This document shows positions 18,051 through 27,245 of a DNA stretch of 64,000 nucleotides, one piece after another (positions within the stretch are counted from its first letter, which is position 1; each line of letters starts with the position of its first letter). The notes beneath the pieces were generated by a model, which was not told where the DNA came from, ran no database searches, and was given only the letters and a program-made list of their open reading frames with translations. Both the position numbers and the translations under genes were made by a program. The stretch is from Demequina sp. TMPB413 (GTDB lineage: Bacteria; Actinomycetota; Actinomycetes; Actinomycetales; Demequinaceae): positions 930,001 to 994,000 of the forward strand of contig NZ_CP096184.1 of assembly GCF_020447105.2 (NCBI RefSeq). Direction: 5' to 3'.

Positions 18051-19146
18051 CGACTCCTACGACGCCCAGGCGGGCGAGGGCGCTCCGGTCACGAGCGTGG
18101 ATGCCGACGCCGTGGAGCGTTCAGCAGAGGCGGCCCTGCGGCCTCGCAGCCTCGACGAGTTCGTCGGACAGCGCGTGGTGCGGGAACAACTCGCCTTGGT
18201 GCTGCGTGCGGCCACTCAGCGAGCGGGCAGCGCGGAGCACATTCTGTTGTCCGGGCCTCCTGGGCTCGGCAAGACCACGCTGGCCATGATTGTGGCGGGG
18301 GAACTGGGCGCGTCTTTGCGCCTCACGTCCGGACCCGCGATTCAGCACGCGGGGGACCTGGCGGCGATTCTTAGCTCGCTCGAAGACGGGGACGTGTTGT
18401 TCGTCGATGAGATCCACCGCCTCGCAAGGCCCGTCGAAGAGATGCTGTACCTCGCCATGGAGGACTTCAGGGTCGACGTGGTGGTGGGCAAGGGGCCGGG
18501 AGCGAGTTCGATTCCGCTCACGCTCCCGCCGTTCACCGTCGTGGGCGCCACCACGCGCGCTGGCCTCTTGCCAGCGCCGTTGAGGGACCGCTTCGGCTTT
18601 ACCGCCCACCTTGACTTCTACGAGTCAAGTGACTTGACCAGCATCGTCACGCGTTCGGCCCAACTACTCGGCTTCACCCTGGCTGGCGATGCGGCGGCAG
18701 AAATCGCTTCACGGTCTCGCGGCACCCCGCGCATCGCCAACCGACTCTTGCGGCGGGTCAGGGACTGGGCGCAAGTACACGGAAACGGCAACGGCGACCT
18801 GGAGGCGGCGAGCGCCGCGCTCGAGGTGTACGAAGTAGACGCCAGGGGGCTTGACCGGTTGGACAGGGCAGTCTTGCGCGCCTTGTGCACCCGTTTTGGA
18901 GGCGGACCGGTCGGATTGTCGACCCTTGCCGTGTCCGTGGGGGAAGAGCCGCAGACCGTCGAGGAGGTAGCCGAGCCCTTCTTGGTGCGTGAAGGGCTCA
19001 TCTCCCGTACCCCGCGGGGGCGTGCGGCGACGGCGGAAGCATGGGCCCATTTGGGGCTGACTCCACCAGAGGGTCAGGTGTTCTTCGCGGGCCAAGGAGG
19101 GGGACAGACGTCCCGTGATGAGGGCGGCAGCAGGTTGTTCGACTAG
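18043..19146 (+). CDS. ruvB: Holliday junction DNA helicase motor subunit RuvB
   Basis: 367-residue AAA+ motor. It opens with the [11 protein letters not shown] block, has Walker [12 protein letters not shown] at about residues 71-81, Walker B DEIHR, the sensor segment [12 protein letters not shown], the arginine-finger region LRDRFGF and a C-terminal winged helix. GTG 18043 is chosen because it starts the normal RuvB N-terminus; the frame from 17995 runs into ruvA. A Gly-rich tail ends the protein. Confidence 0.97.
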   Translation: MADDSYDAQAGEGAPVTSVDADAVERSAEAALRPRSLDEFVGQRVVREQLALVLRAATQRAGSAEHILLSGPPGLGKTTLAMIVAGELGASLRLTSGPAIQHAGDLAAILSSLEDGDVLFVDEIHRLARPVEEMLYLAMEDFRVDVVVGKGPGASSIPLTLPPFTVVGATTRAGLLPAPLRDRFGFTAHLDFYESSDLTSIVTRSAQLLGFTLAGDAAAEIASRSRGTPRIANRLLRRVRDWAQVHGNGNGDLEAASAALEVYEVDARGLDRLDRAVLRALCTRFGGGPVGLSTLAVSVGEEPQTVEEVAEPFLVREGLISRTPRGRAATAEAWAHLGLTPPEGQVFFAGQGGGQTSRDEGGSRLFD

Positions 19147-19174
19147 CCCGCGCGGGGCCGCGCCGGGACGCGTA

Positions 19175-19205
19175 TTCGACGGCGCACCACCAACTCACCT
19201 AGAAT
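19175..19205 (+). promoter_or_regulatory. Promoter of secDF
   Basis: TTCGAC (19175-19180) and TAGAAT (19200-19205) with 19-bp spacing. The predicted start lies near 19212. Confidence 0.45.
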
Positions 19206-19263
19206 CGCGGGGGCTTCTCGCATGGTTCGGTGGCCTCTCTCGTACGGAAAGCGTAGGAATCGC

Positions 19264-21084
19264 GTGTCATCAGCTGTCTCAGGCGCCCGCAAATCCCTCT
19301 TGTGGCTGGCCGCACTGTTGGTGCTGCTCTTTGGCCTCCTGAGCGTGGGGGTGCTCACCGACAAGACGTCCCCGACGCCGGGGCTTGGCCTCGACCTAGC
19401 CGGCGGTCAGCAGATCATTCTGCAGGCGGTCACGAGCGACGAGTCCGAGATTGACGAGTCCGACATCAACCAGGCGGTGGAGATCATCCGCCAGCGCGTC
19501 GACGCCTCGGGCGTGGCCGAGGCCGAGATCGCCACTCAAGGTGCCACGAACATCATCGTGTCGCTTCCCGGTACTCCCGACCCTGCGACCCTCGACCTGG
19601 TGCGCCGTAGCGCGCAACTCCAGTTCCGACCCGTCCTATTGGTGGGGGACCCGGCACCGATCTCGCTTGATGGCAGTGCGCCGGCCGTCGAGCCGTCCGC
19701 CACGCCAACGCCGAGTCCAGACGCCGCCACTGACGGCGATCCGACGCCCAGCCCGTCGGCCGAAGCAGCAGGAGACGACGTTCCTGCGAGCGAGGTGTCG
19801 AACGTCAAGACGGGCGTGAGCGAAACCTCTAGCGCCACTCCAGAGCCAAGCCCTGTCCCCGCAGAACCAGCGCCGGCCGTCGAGCCGACCAACCCTTCTG
19901 ACACGGCGTGGATCACCGAGGCACTCCTGGCCGATTTCTATGCGCTCGATTGCTTCGACCAGAACAACCGCACCGGAGTGGACGTGGGCGATCCCGACGC
20001 GGCTTTCGTGACGTGTGCGTCCAACGGCACGGCCAAGTACATCCTTGGGCCGGTCGAACTCACAGGCGAGGACGTCGACACGGCGACGGCTGGTCCTGAG
20101 ACCAACCAGCTAGGCACCGTGGTGCCCGGCAGGTACGAAGTGAGGCTGTCCTTCACCGGTGGTGGGGGCTCCGCGTTCGCCGACACCACGGCACGGATCG
20201 CTGAGTTGCCGTCCCCGCGGGACCAGTTCGGAATCCTGCTTGACGGCGTGGTCATTTCGGCGCCATCGGTCGAGCGCTCCATTGCAGGAGGGCAAGCCTC
20301 CATCACCGGCACGTTCACTCTCGACGAGGCACAGCAGCTTGCGAACCAGCTCAAGTTCGGCGCACTTCCGCTGACGCTCCAGGTCGAGTCGGAGCAGGTC
20401 ATTACGGCGACCAAGGGAGAGGCAGACCTGCGCAATGGGCTGCTGGCAGGCGCGATTGGCCTGATCCTCGTGGTGATCTACACGATGTTCCAGTACCGCG
20501 CCCTTGGAGCCGTCACCATCGGCTCGCTGGTGGTGGCCGGGGGCATGAGCTACTTGATCATCACGCTGTTGTCGTGGGGCCTCGGCTACCGACTGTCGCT
20601 CGCCGGTGTCGCCGGTTTGATTGTGGCCATCGGCATCACTGTTGACTCGTTCATCGTCTACTTCGAGAGAGTCAAGGACGAACTGCGCGAGGGCCGCTCC
20701 CTCGCGAGCGCCGTCGACCACGCATGGAAGCGTGCCCGCCGCACCATCTTGGCGTCGGATGCGATCTCGTTCCTCGCAGCCCTGGTGCTCTACTTGCTGG
20801 CCGTGGGAGGCGTGCGAGGGTTCGCCTTTACGCTGGGCTTGATCACGATCGTCGACCTCATCGTGGTCATCTTGTTCACGCACCCCGTGCTCGTGTTGCT
20901 CGCCAGGACCAAGTTCTTTGGCGAGGGCCACCGGTTCTCGGGCCTCGACCCTCGGCAACTCGGCCGGGAGACGATGTACAAGGGACGAGGGAGGGTCGCT
21001 GACCCAGCGACCACGGCGCCAACGCTCGCCGAGCGCAAGGCCGCCCAGTCCCGCGCCGCTGCAGGCACCCAGGACAAGGAGTAA
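19264..21084 (+). CDS. secD: Protein translocase subunit SecD
   Basis: 606-residue six-helix subunit that, with SecF, uses the proton gradient to help export through SecYEG. Seen: TM1, the GLGLDLAGGQQIILQAV block, the first periplasmic domain, then IAGGQASITGTFT, AIGLILVVIYTMFQYRALG and the SecD/F motif GITVDSFIVYFERVKDE. A Pro/Ser/Thr/Ala-rich insert of about 75 residues interrupts the P1 domain (19685-19905). GTG 19264 is preferred (GTAGGAA upstream); ATG 19222 would add 14 residues. No yajC gene lies between ruvB and secD, where it is common. Confidence 0.95.
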   Translation: MSSAVSGARKSLLWLAALLVLLFGLLSVGVLTDKTSPTPGLGLDLAGGQQIILQAVTSDESEIDESDINQAVEIIRQRVDASGVAEAEIATQGATNIIVSLPGTPDPATLDLVRRSAQLQFRPVLLVGDPAPISLDGSAPAVEPSATPTPSPDAATDGDPTPSPSAEAAGDDVPASEVSNVKTGVSETSSATPEPSPVPAEPAPAVEPTNPSDTAWITEALLADFYALDCFDQNNRTGVDVGDPDAAFVTCASNGTAKYILGPVELTGEDVDTATAGPETNQLGTVVPGRYEVRLSFTGGGGSAFADTTARIAELPSPRDQFGILLDGVVISAPSVERSIAGGQASITGTFTLDEAQQLANQLKFGALPLTLQVESEQVITATKGEADLRNGLLAGAIGLILVVIYTMFQYRALGAVTIGSLVVAGGMSYLIITLLSWGLGYRLSLAGVAGLIVAIGITVDSFIVYFERVKDELREGRSLASAVDHAWKRARRTILASDAISFLAALVLYLLAVGGVRGFAFTLGLITIVDLIVVILFTHPVLVLLARTKFFGEGHRFSGLDPRQLGRETMYKGRGRVADPATTAPTLAERKAAQSRAAAGTQDKE

Positions 21085-21086
21085 TC

Positions 21087-22166
21087 ATGGCGAACCTGTC
21101 TACGTGGGGTAACCGCCTCCACTCGGGCGAGAAGACGTACGCGATCGTGGGCAAGCGCCAGCGCTTCTTCGCGATCAGCGGAGTGCTGATGACTCTTGCT
21201 CTGCTGATCCTCCTGATCAAGGGTCTCAACCCCGGCATCGACTTCCGCGGGGGCACTGAGTACACGCTGTCAGGCGTGGAGAACACCGACACAACCATCG
21301 CCGTTGAGGTGGTGAACGAGGCGCTTCCCAGCGAAGAGCCTCGCGTCGCCCAAGTGGGAACCGACGGGATCCGTGTGCAGCTGGGTGAGCTCGAGCAGGC
21401 GCAGGTCGACGACGTTGCCGCCCAGCTCGCCGAGGCTTACGGAATCGACCAGACAGAGGTCAGCTCCAGCTTCATTGGCCCCACGTGGGGTGAAGACGTC
21501 TCCAGCAAGGCCGTCCAGGGCCTGGTGATCTTCTTGCTCCTGGTCACCGTGGTGATGACGTTGTACTTCCGCGCCTGGCGGATGGCCGCTGCGGCCCTGG
21601 TGGCCCTCGGCCACGACTTGCTGTTCACCGCAGGCATCTACGCACTGTCAGGGTTTGAAGTCACCCCAGCGTCCGTCATCGGCTTCCTGACGATCCTTGG
21701 CTACTCGCTGTACGACACCGTCGTGGTGTTCGACAAGGTGCGAGAGAACACTGCCGACCTCTTCACACAACACCGCTACACGTATGCCGAGATGGCGAAC
21801 CTTGCGGTCAACCAGACGCTCGTGCGCTCGATCAACACCTCCGTCGTGGCGCTGCTGCCAGTCTCCGCGATTCTCTTCATCGGCTCGTACTTCTTGGGTG
21901 CTGGCACGCTCAAGGACATCTCCTTGGCGCTCTTCGTGGGTATGGCAGTCGGAACCTACTCGTCGATCTTTGTGGCGACGCCGCTCGAGGTTGCGCTGCG
22001 CGGCAACGAGGCTCGCATTAAGGAACACACGGCGGCCGTGTTGGCGTTGCGTGAGAGCGGCGAGTCAGACGTGATTCGCCCTGACGGCACGGTTCGCGTC
22101 GGCGCACTCACACCCGGCCACCACCAGGGCACCCAGGCGCAACCGAGGCGCAAGCGCCGCAAGTAG
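21087..22166 (+). CDS. secF: Protein translocase subunit SecF
   Basis: 359 residues. It carries the GIDFRGGTEYTL signature, the periplasmic P4 region, and five further helices including GFLTILGYSLYDTVVVFDKVRENT, the SecF counterpart of the SecD proton-relay motif. It starts 2 nt after the secD stop, with AAGGAG at the end of secD. The basic C-terminal tail (RRKRRK) is probably cytoplasmic. Confidence 0.97.
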   Translation: MANLSTWGNRLHSGEKTYAIVGKRQRFFAISGVLMTLALLILLIKGLNPGIDFRGGTEYTLSGVENTDTTIAVEVVNEALPSEEPRVAQVGTDGIRVQLGELEQAQVDDVAAQLAEAYGIDQTEVSSSFIGPTWGEDVSSKAVQGLVIFLLLVTVVMTLYFRAWRMAAAALVALGHDLLFTAGIYALSGFEVTPASVIGFLTILGYSLYDTVVVFDKVRENTADLFTQHRYTYAEMANLAVNQTLVRSINTSVVALLPVSAILFIGSYFLGAGTLKDISLALFVGMAVGTYSSIFVATPLEVALRGNEARIKEHTAAVLALRESGESDVIRPDGTVRVGALTPGHHQGTQAQPRRKRRK

Positions 22167-22169
22167 AAT
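22164..22169 (+). promoter_or_regulatory. Probable -10 box of relA on the secF stop codon
   Basis: TAGAAT includes the TAG stop of secF. It would start relA transcription near 22176, giving a leader of about 22 nt that carries AAGGGAGG. Confidence 0.45.
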
Positions 22170-22198
22170 GGGTTCCTCACAGGTGAAGGGAGGACCGC

Positions 22199-24451
22199 GT
22201 GCCACGTACCCGCGCGGACTCCGACCTTGCCAGGCTGCTGGGGATTCGTAGAACCGCTCGCGACCCAGGGGCGCTCGACCAGTTGCTCGAGACGTACCGG
22301 CGCATGTACCCGCGCGCCAAGACGGGAATGATTGAGCGGGCTCACGCCGTCGCGGAGCAAGCCCACGAGGGTCAGTTCCGCAAGAGCGGCGAGCCCTACA
22401 TCACGCATCCGATCGCGGTGGCAGAGATCATCGCTGGCCTCGGTCTGCCCGACACGGTCATCGTGGCCGCCTTGCTCCACGACGTGGTCGAGGACACCCC
22501 GTTCCTGCTGGAGGACATCGCTCAAGAGTTTGGCGACGAGGTCGCCTCCTTCGTGGACGGCGTCACCAAACTGGACAGGCTGACCTTCGGCGAGGCCGCC
22601 CAGGCCGAGACCGTGCGCAAGCTCGTGGTCGCGATGGCACGAGACATTCGGGTCTTGCTCTTGAAGCTCGCCGACCGCCTCCACAACGCGAGGACATGGG
22701 ACGCGGTCTCCCCGGCGTCGGCGAGGCGCAAGGCCCAAGAGACACTCGAGATCTATGCCCCGCTCGCGCACAGGATGGGCCTCAACGCGATCAAGTGGGA
22801 GCTTGAGGACCTGTCCTTCCGCACCCTGTATCCCAAGATCTACCAAGAGATCGTCGAGGTGGTCGCCGACAGGGCGCCAGAGCGCGACAAGCTCCTGGAT
22901 GAGGTGCGCGCCGACGTCGCGAAGGAGCTCAGGGCCCAGAAGATCAAGGCCGAGATCTCTGGACGGCCCAAGCACTACTACTCGGTGTACCAAAAGATGA
23001 TCGTGCGAGGCCGCGACCTCAACGACATCTATGACCTGGTGGGGATGCGTATCTTGGTGGACTCGGTCCGCGACTGCTACGCGGTGCTTGGCGCGATGCA
23101 TGCGCGTTTCCAGCCTGTGCCAGGGCGCTTCAAGGACTACATCGCGATGCCCAAGTTCAACCTGTACCAGTCGCTGCACACCACGGTGATCGGACCCCAG
23201 GGCAAGCCGGTCGAACTGCAGATCCGCACCTGGGAGATGCACAAGCGCGCGGAGTACGGCTACGCGGCGCACTGGCGATATAAGGAGAACGCGCGCGGCG
23301 AGAAGGTGCCGGCGATGGCCAACGACATGGGTTGGCTCCGTCAGATCGCCGACTGGCAGCAAGAGACGGCCGACGCCAGCGACTTCTTGGACTCGCTACG
23401 GGGCGAGATCTCCAGGGCAGAGGTCTACGTCTTCACTCCGCGCGGCAAGTTGCTCGAGCTGCCGCAAGGCGCCACGCCTGTCGACTTCGCCTACGCCGTC
23501 CACACCGACGTGGGACACAAGACCGTCGGAGCGAAGGTCAATGGCCGCCTGGTGCCGCTCGATTCGACTCTCGACAACGGCGACACCGTCGAGATCATCA
23601 CCACGTCAGACGAGAACGCCCACCCCAAGCGCGACTGGCTCGAGTTTGTGCAGTCGACAAGGGCCCGCAACAAGATCAGGCAGTGGTTCACGCGCGAACG
23701 TCGCGAGGAGTCGATTGAGACGGGTCGCGACATGCTCGCCCGCGCGATTAGGCGCCAACACTTGCCGATGCAGCGGCTCATGTCCAAGTCAACGCTGCTC
23801 GCTTTGGCCAAGGAGATGCATTACGAGGACGTCGAGGCGCTTTACGCCGCGATCGGCGAGCACAAGGAGCAGCCGGGAGACGTCGTCGGCCGCATGGTCG
23901 AGGCGGTGGGTGGCCAAGAGGGCGCCGACGAAGACATCACCGAGATCACCAGGCCGGGCACTCGCCAGCGCGCCCGGCGCGGTGACCCTGGAGTGTCGGT
24001 GAATGGCATGACGGACGTGGTGGTCAAGTTGGCCAAGTGCTGCACTCCGGTGCCAGGAGACCCCATTCAGGGATTCGTGACGCGAGGCCAAGGGGTGAGC
24101 GTGCACCGCGCCGATTGCGAGAACATGGTGGCGCTCCAAGACCAGGCAGAGCGGCTGGTTGACGTGCAATGGTCGGGTGCTTCTGACTCCACGTTCTTGG
24201 TGCAGATCGAGGTCGAGGCTCTCGACCGCAACCGCCTGCTGTCCGACGTCGTTCAAGTGCTGTCCGACCACCACCTGAACATTCTTGGAGCGCACGTGTC
24301 GACTAGCAATGACAGGGTGGCGCTCAACTCTTTCGCCTTCGAGATGGCCGATCCTTCACATCTTGGTGCCGTCCTGAGCGCTGTACGGCGCATCGACGGC
24401 GTCTACGACGCGCGCCGCATCACCGGCGGTCGTCGACAGCACCAGTTCTAG
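22199..24451 (+). CDS. relA: Bifunctional (p)ppGpp synthetase/hydrolase (Rel)
   Basis: 750-residue stringent-response enzyme. In order: the HD hydrolase domain (H94-D95 in LLHDVVEDTPF, later LLKLADRLHN), the synthetase domain (SGRPKHYYSVYQKM, YDLVGMRILV), the TGS domain (VYVFTPRGKLLELPQGATPVDFAYAVHTDVG), the zinc-finger/helical region with KCCTPVPGD and a C-terminal ACT domain. Both catalytic halves look intact, so it should make and degrade (p)ppGpp. The apt gene often found before relA is absent. The last 32 nt overlap the 3' end of the minus-strand gene that follows. Confidence 0.97.
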   Translation: MPRTRADSDLARLLGIRRTARDPGALDQLLETYRRMYPRAKTGMIERAHAVAEQAHEGQFRKSGEPYITHPIAVAEIIAGLGLPDTVIVAALLHDVVEDTPFLLEDIAQEFGDEVASFVDGVTKLDRLTFGEAAQAETVRKLVVAMARDIRVLLLKLADRLHNARTWDAVSPASARRKAQETLEIYAPLAHRMGLNAIKWELEDLSFRTLYPKIYQEIVEVVADRAPERDKLLDEVRADVAKELRAQKIKAEISGRPKHYYSVYQKMIVRGRDLNDIYDLVGMRILVDSVRDCYAVLGAMHARFQPVPGRFKDYIAMPKFNLYQSLHTTVIGPQGKPVELQIRTWEMHKRAEYGYAAHWRYKENARGEKVPAMANDMGWLRQIADWQQETADASDFLDSLRGEISRAEVYVFTPRGKLLELPQGATPVDFAYAVHTDVGHKTVGAKVNGRLVPLDSTLDNGDTVEIITTSDENAHPKRDWLEFVQSTRARNKIRQWFTRERREESIETGRDMLARAIRRQHLPMQRLMSKSTLLALAKEMHYEDVEALYAAIGEHKEQPGDVVGRMVEAVGGQEGADEDITEITRPGTRQRARRGDPGVSVNGMTDVVVKLAKCCTPVPGDPIQGFVTRGQGVSVHRADCENMVALQDQAERLVDVQWSGASDSTFLVQIEVEALDRNRLLSDVVQVLSDHHLNILGAHVSTSNDRVALNSFAFEMADPSHLGAVLSAVRRIDGVYDARRITGGRRQHQF

Positions 24452-25007
24452 CGGCCTCGAGAGCCCCGCTGACGGCCTGCCAGGCGGCACGCATCCTCGT
24501 GGACCCTGCGCCGCCCTGGTGCGCCCAAACGGCCCCACGGAGCTCTTCCGTGCTTGCCAGGCGCAGTGTGACCACGGAGTACACAGCGGGGATGGCCTCT
24601 TCGAGGCTCGCGCCGCGTAGGGCTGAGGCAACGGCGTCCGCTGGGTGAACGACGCGCACGCCCGCAATCGTGGCGGCCCTGGCGTAGGCACCGGGGTTGG
24701 TGCAGAAGCTCCAGCGGCAGCGCGGGATGCCTAAGGGCACGTCGGGATGCGCGCCGCGCGGCACGACTACCTCGACAACGGCGGGAGATAGCTTGCCCCG
24801 CATCGCCCCATGAACCCACAGCGCCGCGAGGCCGGTCACGGCGGCCCTGCGAGGCACCCATGCTCGCAGCGAGAGAGCCCTCGCGACCGAAAGCGGGACG
24901 GGTCCGTGAGCCGCGCCGGCGTCGTCCGTCAAGGCAGTGAGGACGCCGTCGCGCCGCATGCGCGCGAGCGCCGCCCCTCCCACGTCTTCCGTCGTCACCA
25001 CGAGCAT
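24420..25007 (-). CDS. AbiEi-antitoxin-like hypothetical protein
   Basis: 195 residues resembling actinobacterial proteins with the type IV antitoxin AbiEi-like fold: an N-terminal winged-helix-like part (GGAALARMRRDGVLTAL), ALSLRAWVPRRAAVTGLAALWVHG, VVVPRGAHPD and IAGVRVVHPADAVASALRG. No AbiEii nucleotidyltransferase toxin lies beside it, so a toxin-antitoxin role is doubtful. Its 3' end overlaps the relA coding end by 32 nt in convergent orientation. No ribosome binding site is seen; CACAAT 7 nt before the ATG suggests a leaderless mRNA. Confidence 0.65.
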   Translation of the reverse strand: MLVVTTEDVGGAALARMRRDGVLTALTDDAGAAHGPVPLSVARALSLRAWVPRRAAVTGLAALWVHGAMRGKLSPAVVEVVVPRGAHPDVPLGIPRCRWSFCTNPGAYARAATIAGVRVVHPADAVASALRGASLEEAIPAVYSVVTLRLASTEELRGAVWAHQGGAGSTRMRAAWQAVSGALEAARTGAVDDRR

Positions 25008-25014
25008 GAGCCCG

Positions 25015-25020
25015 ATTGTG
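25015..25020 (-). promoter_or_regulatory. -10-like box of the AbiEi-like gene
   Basis: On the minus strand CACAAT lies 7 nt before the ATG at 25007, the same layout as AACAAT at hisS and aroC. No -35 was found. Confidence 0.35.
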
Positions 25021-25085
25021 GCGTGCCAGCAACTGCGCCCAGGCCTTCCGCAGCGGATCTGTGGACAAGCAGGGGAGCGGAGGGA

Positions 25086-26438
25086 CTACTTCGCGAGCGC
25101 CTCGATCTGCTTGAGCCACGCCTTGCGTGCAGCGAGCGACTCGGTGAGCTCCTTGACCTTGCGGGTGTTCTTCGCGGCCTTCGCATCGTCGAGTTGCTTC
25201 TCAAGATCTGCGATCGCGGCGTGAAGCTGTGCAGCGGCTCCGGTGGCGCGAGCCTCGACTTCAGGATTGCGGGTAGTCCAGGCCGACTGGTCGGCCTCGC
25301 GGATAGCCTTTTCAACCGCCGACATGCGGCGAATGAGCTTCTGGGCTTCGCCCCTGGGCACCTCGCCCGCGCTGTCGAAGCGGTCCTGGATGGCCCGCAA
25401 ATCGCGCTTCGCGGCTCGGAGGTCCTTGATGGGAAGCAGCGCCTCGGCATCCTTGACGGCCGACTCCTTGGCGGGAACGTTCGCCGAGAGCGCCTGCTCT
25501 TCCTGCTCAGCGGCCGCCCTGCGTGCCGTGAAGAAGCTCTCCTGTGCGGCCTGGAAGCGAGCCCACAACGCGTCGTCAACGCTGCGTCGGCCGCGGCCGG
25601 CACCGCGCCACTGATCCATCAGCTGCTTGTACTGGCGCGCCGTGGCGTCCCAATCGGTCGAGGTCGCCAAGGCCTCGGCGCGCTTGACCAAGTCCTCCTT
25701 AGTGCTTGCGACTGACGAGTTCTCCTTGTCGAGCGTGGCGAAGTGGATCTTGCGGGCCTTCTCGAAGGAGGACCGCGCGTGCGTGAAACGCTTCCACAAC
25801 GCGCGCTCGGCTTCCTTTGCCATGCGCGCGCCCGTGCGCTGCGCCTCTTTCCACTCGTCGAGCAGTTCGCGCATGCGCGCGGTGTCGTTCTTCCAGTGCA
25901 CCTGGCCAACGGGCTTGGCGGCGAGCTCTTCCGCTTGTGTCACGATGACTTCGCGTGCGGCGGCGGCGGCTTCGCGAGCGGCCGCGCGCTCTGCGCGAAC
26001 CTTCTCGGCTACCTCGTTGGCTTCGGCTTCAACAATCCCGAACCGCGCCCTCAGGGCCGCGAGGTTTCCCACCACCGTTGGCGACTCGAGAGCAGTGCGC
26101 AGGTTGCCCAGCGAGTCCTCGATGTCTTTGGGGCCTAGTTCCGCTCCCACGAGCCGAGCGTGGAACCGCTCGACTGAAGCAGCCAGCTCGATGAAGGCGC
26201 GCGCATAGGGCGCAATCGGCTCATCACCGGCGGCAGGGCCCACGGGGGTGCGATTGTCGCCATCGACCACGACAACCTGCTCGCCCTCGACAGCGCCGAA
26301 AGCGCTAGCGGCGGCGATCTGCTCCGGCGTGATCTGGTCGACCACAGGAACCTTCACAGGGTGCGTCGAATGCGCCGCCAATGAAGCTGGCGATGGCGCC
26401 TTGGGGCGAGGAATGGGCCTGGGCTTTGCGGGCGTCAT
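25086..26438 (-). CDS. DUF349 domain protein
   Basis: 450 residues, almost entirely helical and charged, with repeated DUF349 units: patterns such as WKNDTARMRELLDEWKEAQRTG, LWKRFTHARSSFEKARK and LMDQWRGAGRGRRSVDDALWARFQAAQESFF recur about every 75-85 residues. The Pro/Ala-rich N-terminus is probably disordered and the C-terminus is coiled coil. The function is unknown. It overlaps the upstream cyclophilin gene by 4 bases (ATGA), so the two are cotranslated, an arrangement common beside relA/hisS in Actinobacteria. Confidence 0.85.
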   Translation of the reverse strand: MTPAKPRPIPRPKAPSPASLAAHSTHPVKVPVVDQITPEQIAAASAFGAVEGEQVVVVDGDNRTPVGPAAGDEPIAPYARAFIELAASVERFHARLVGAELGPKDIEDSLGNLRTALESPTVVGNLAALRARFGIVEAEANEVAEKVRAERAAAREAAAAAREVIVTQAEELAAKPVGQVHWKNDTARMRELLDEWKEAQRTGARMAKEAERALWKRFTHARSSFEKARKIHFATLDKENSSVASTKEDLVKRAEALATSTDWDATARQYKQLMDQWRGAGRGRRSVDDALWARFQAAQESFFTARRAAAEQEEQALSANVPAKESAVKDAEALLPIKDLRAAKRDLRAIQDRFDSAGEVPRGEAQKLIRRMSAVEKAIREADQSAWTTRNPEVEARATGAAAQLHAAIADLEKQLDDAKAAKNTRKVKELTESLAARKAWLKQIEALAK

Positions 26439-27166
26439 GAGGCGGTGACCTTTGTGATGATGACGGACAGGGCTGGACGGCCATCGGTGGCACCGGTAAT
26501 GGTGCCGCCTTCGGCAATCGACCTCACGATATCGAGACCTTGGGTCACCGTGCCAAACACGGTGTACCCGCCGGCCTCATCTGAGGTGATGGTGGAGTCT
26601 TCATAAACCACGAAAAACTGGCTGCCCATCGACGTTGCGTCGTCTTCAGCGCGTGCCATGGCGACCGTCCCCGCAGGATAGACGTCGTCTGAAGGGGCGT
26701 TCTCGATGGGTCCGAACTTGTAGCCGGGGTCGCCACTGCCTGTGCCCGTTGGATCGCCGCACTGCAAGACGTAGATGCCTGCCGTGGTGAGGCGGTGGCA
26801 GTCAGAGCCATCGAAGTACTCGCCGTTGGCGAGGGTCACAAAATTGGCCACCGCTTGCGGGGCTGACTCGCCATCGAGTTCCATCTCGATCGTGCCGAGA
26901 TTGGTCTCCATCGTCACGTCCCACGTGCGCGACTCGGCCAGGCTCGGCGCTGGCGCAAGTCCGTTGGGGTCGTTGACGGTGGTTGCCTCGTCGTCGGAAC
27001 CCCCCGAGGTGACAAGCCAGAGGGCGAAAGCGCCGAGAATGAGCGCCGCGCCAATCCCCACGAAGGTGCGGCGACGACGCACAGCCGCGCGGCGCTGCTC
27101 GAGGGCGGCCTGCTTGGCCGCGCGCTTGCGCTGCGCTGCAGCGCGGGCGCTCTTGCTGGTCGTCAT
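26435..27166 (-). CDS. Membrane-anchored peptidyl-prolyl isomerase (cyclophilin)
   Basis: 243 residues. An Arg/Ala-rich cytoplasmic start is followed by one transmembrane helix (about 37-59, TFVGIGAALILGAFALWLV) and an extracytoplasmic cyclophilin domain: ANFVTLANGEYFDGSDCHRL, GTVAMARAEDDATSMGSQFFVVYEDS, YTVFGTVTQGLDIV. It should catalyse proline isomerisation in exported proteins. ATG 27166 is chosen since GGAG precedes it; the ATG at 27175 lacks a site. Divergent from hisS across an 80-bp gap. Confidence 0.9.
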   Translation of the reverse strand: MTTSKSARAAAQRKRAAKQAALEQRRAAVRRRRTFVGIGAALILGAFALWLVTSGGSDDEATTVNDPNGLAPAPSLAESRTWDVTMETNLGTIEMELDGESAPQAVANFVTLANGEYFDGSDCHRLTTAGIYVLQCGDPTGTGSGDPGYKFGPIENAPSDDVYPAGTVAMARAEDDATSMGSQFFVVYEDSTITSDEAGGYTVFGTVTQGLDIVRSIAEGGTITGATDGRPALSVIITKVTAS

Positions 27167-27232
27167 GATCTCCATCCGGGCGCACCAACGTTGTCGATGC
27201 GGGTCTGCGACAGTGTACGTGCCACCGGATGG

Positions 27233-27238
27233 AACAAT
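27233..27238 (+). promoter_or_regulatory. -10-like box placing transcription start at the hisS ATG
   Basis: AACAAT ends 7 nt before the ATG at 27246, and no ribosome binding site is present. The context TGGAACAAT...CCCATG recurs before aroC at 55532-55550. Confidence 0.4.
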
Positions 27239-27245
27239 AGGGCCC

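Noticed and set aside
21956..23362. 468-residue minus-strand open frame over secF/relA
   Set aside because: Antisense to the HD and synthetase domains of Rel, with no domain of its own.
24420..25007. Type IV toxin-antitoxin system
   Set aside because: Only an AbiEi-like protein is present; no AbiEii toxin gene is adjacent on either side.
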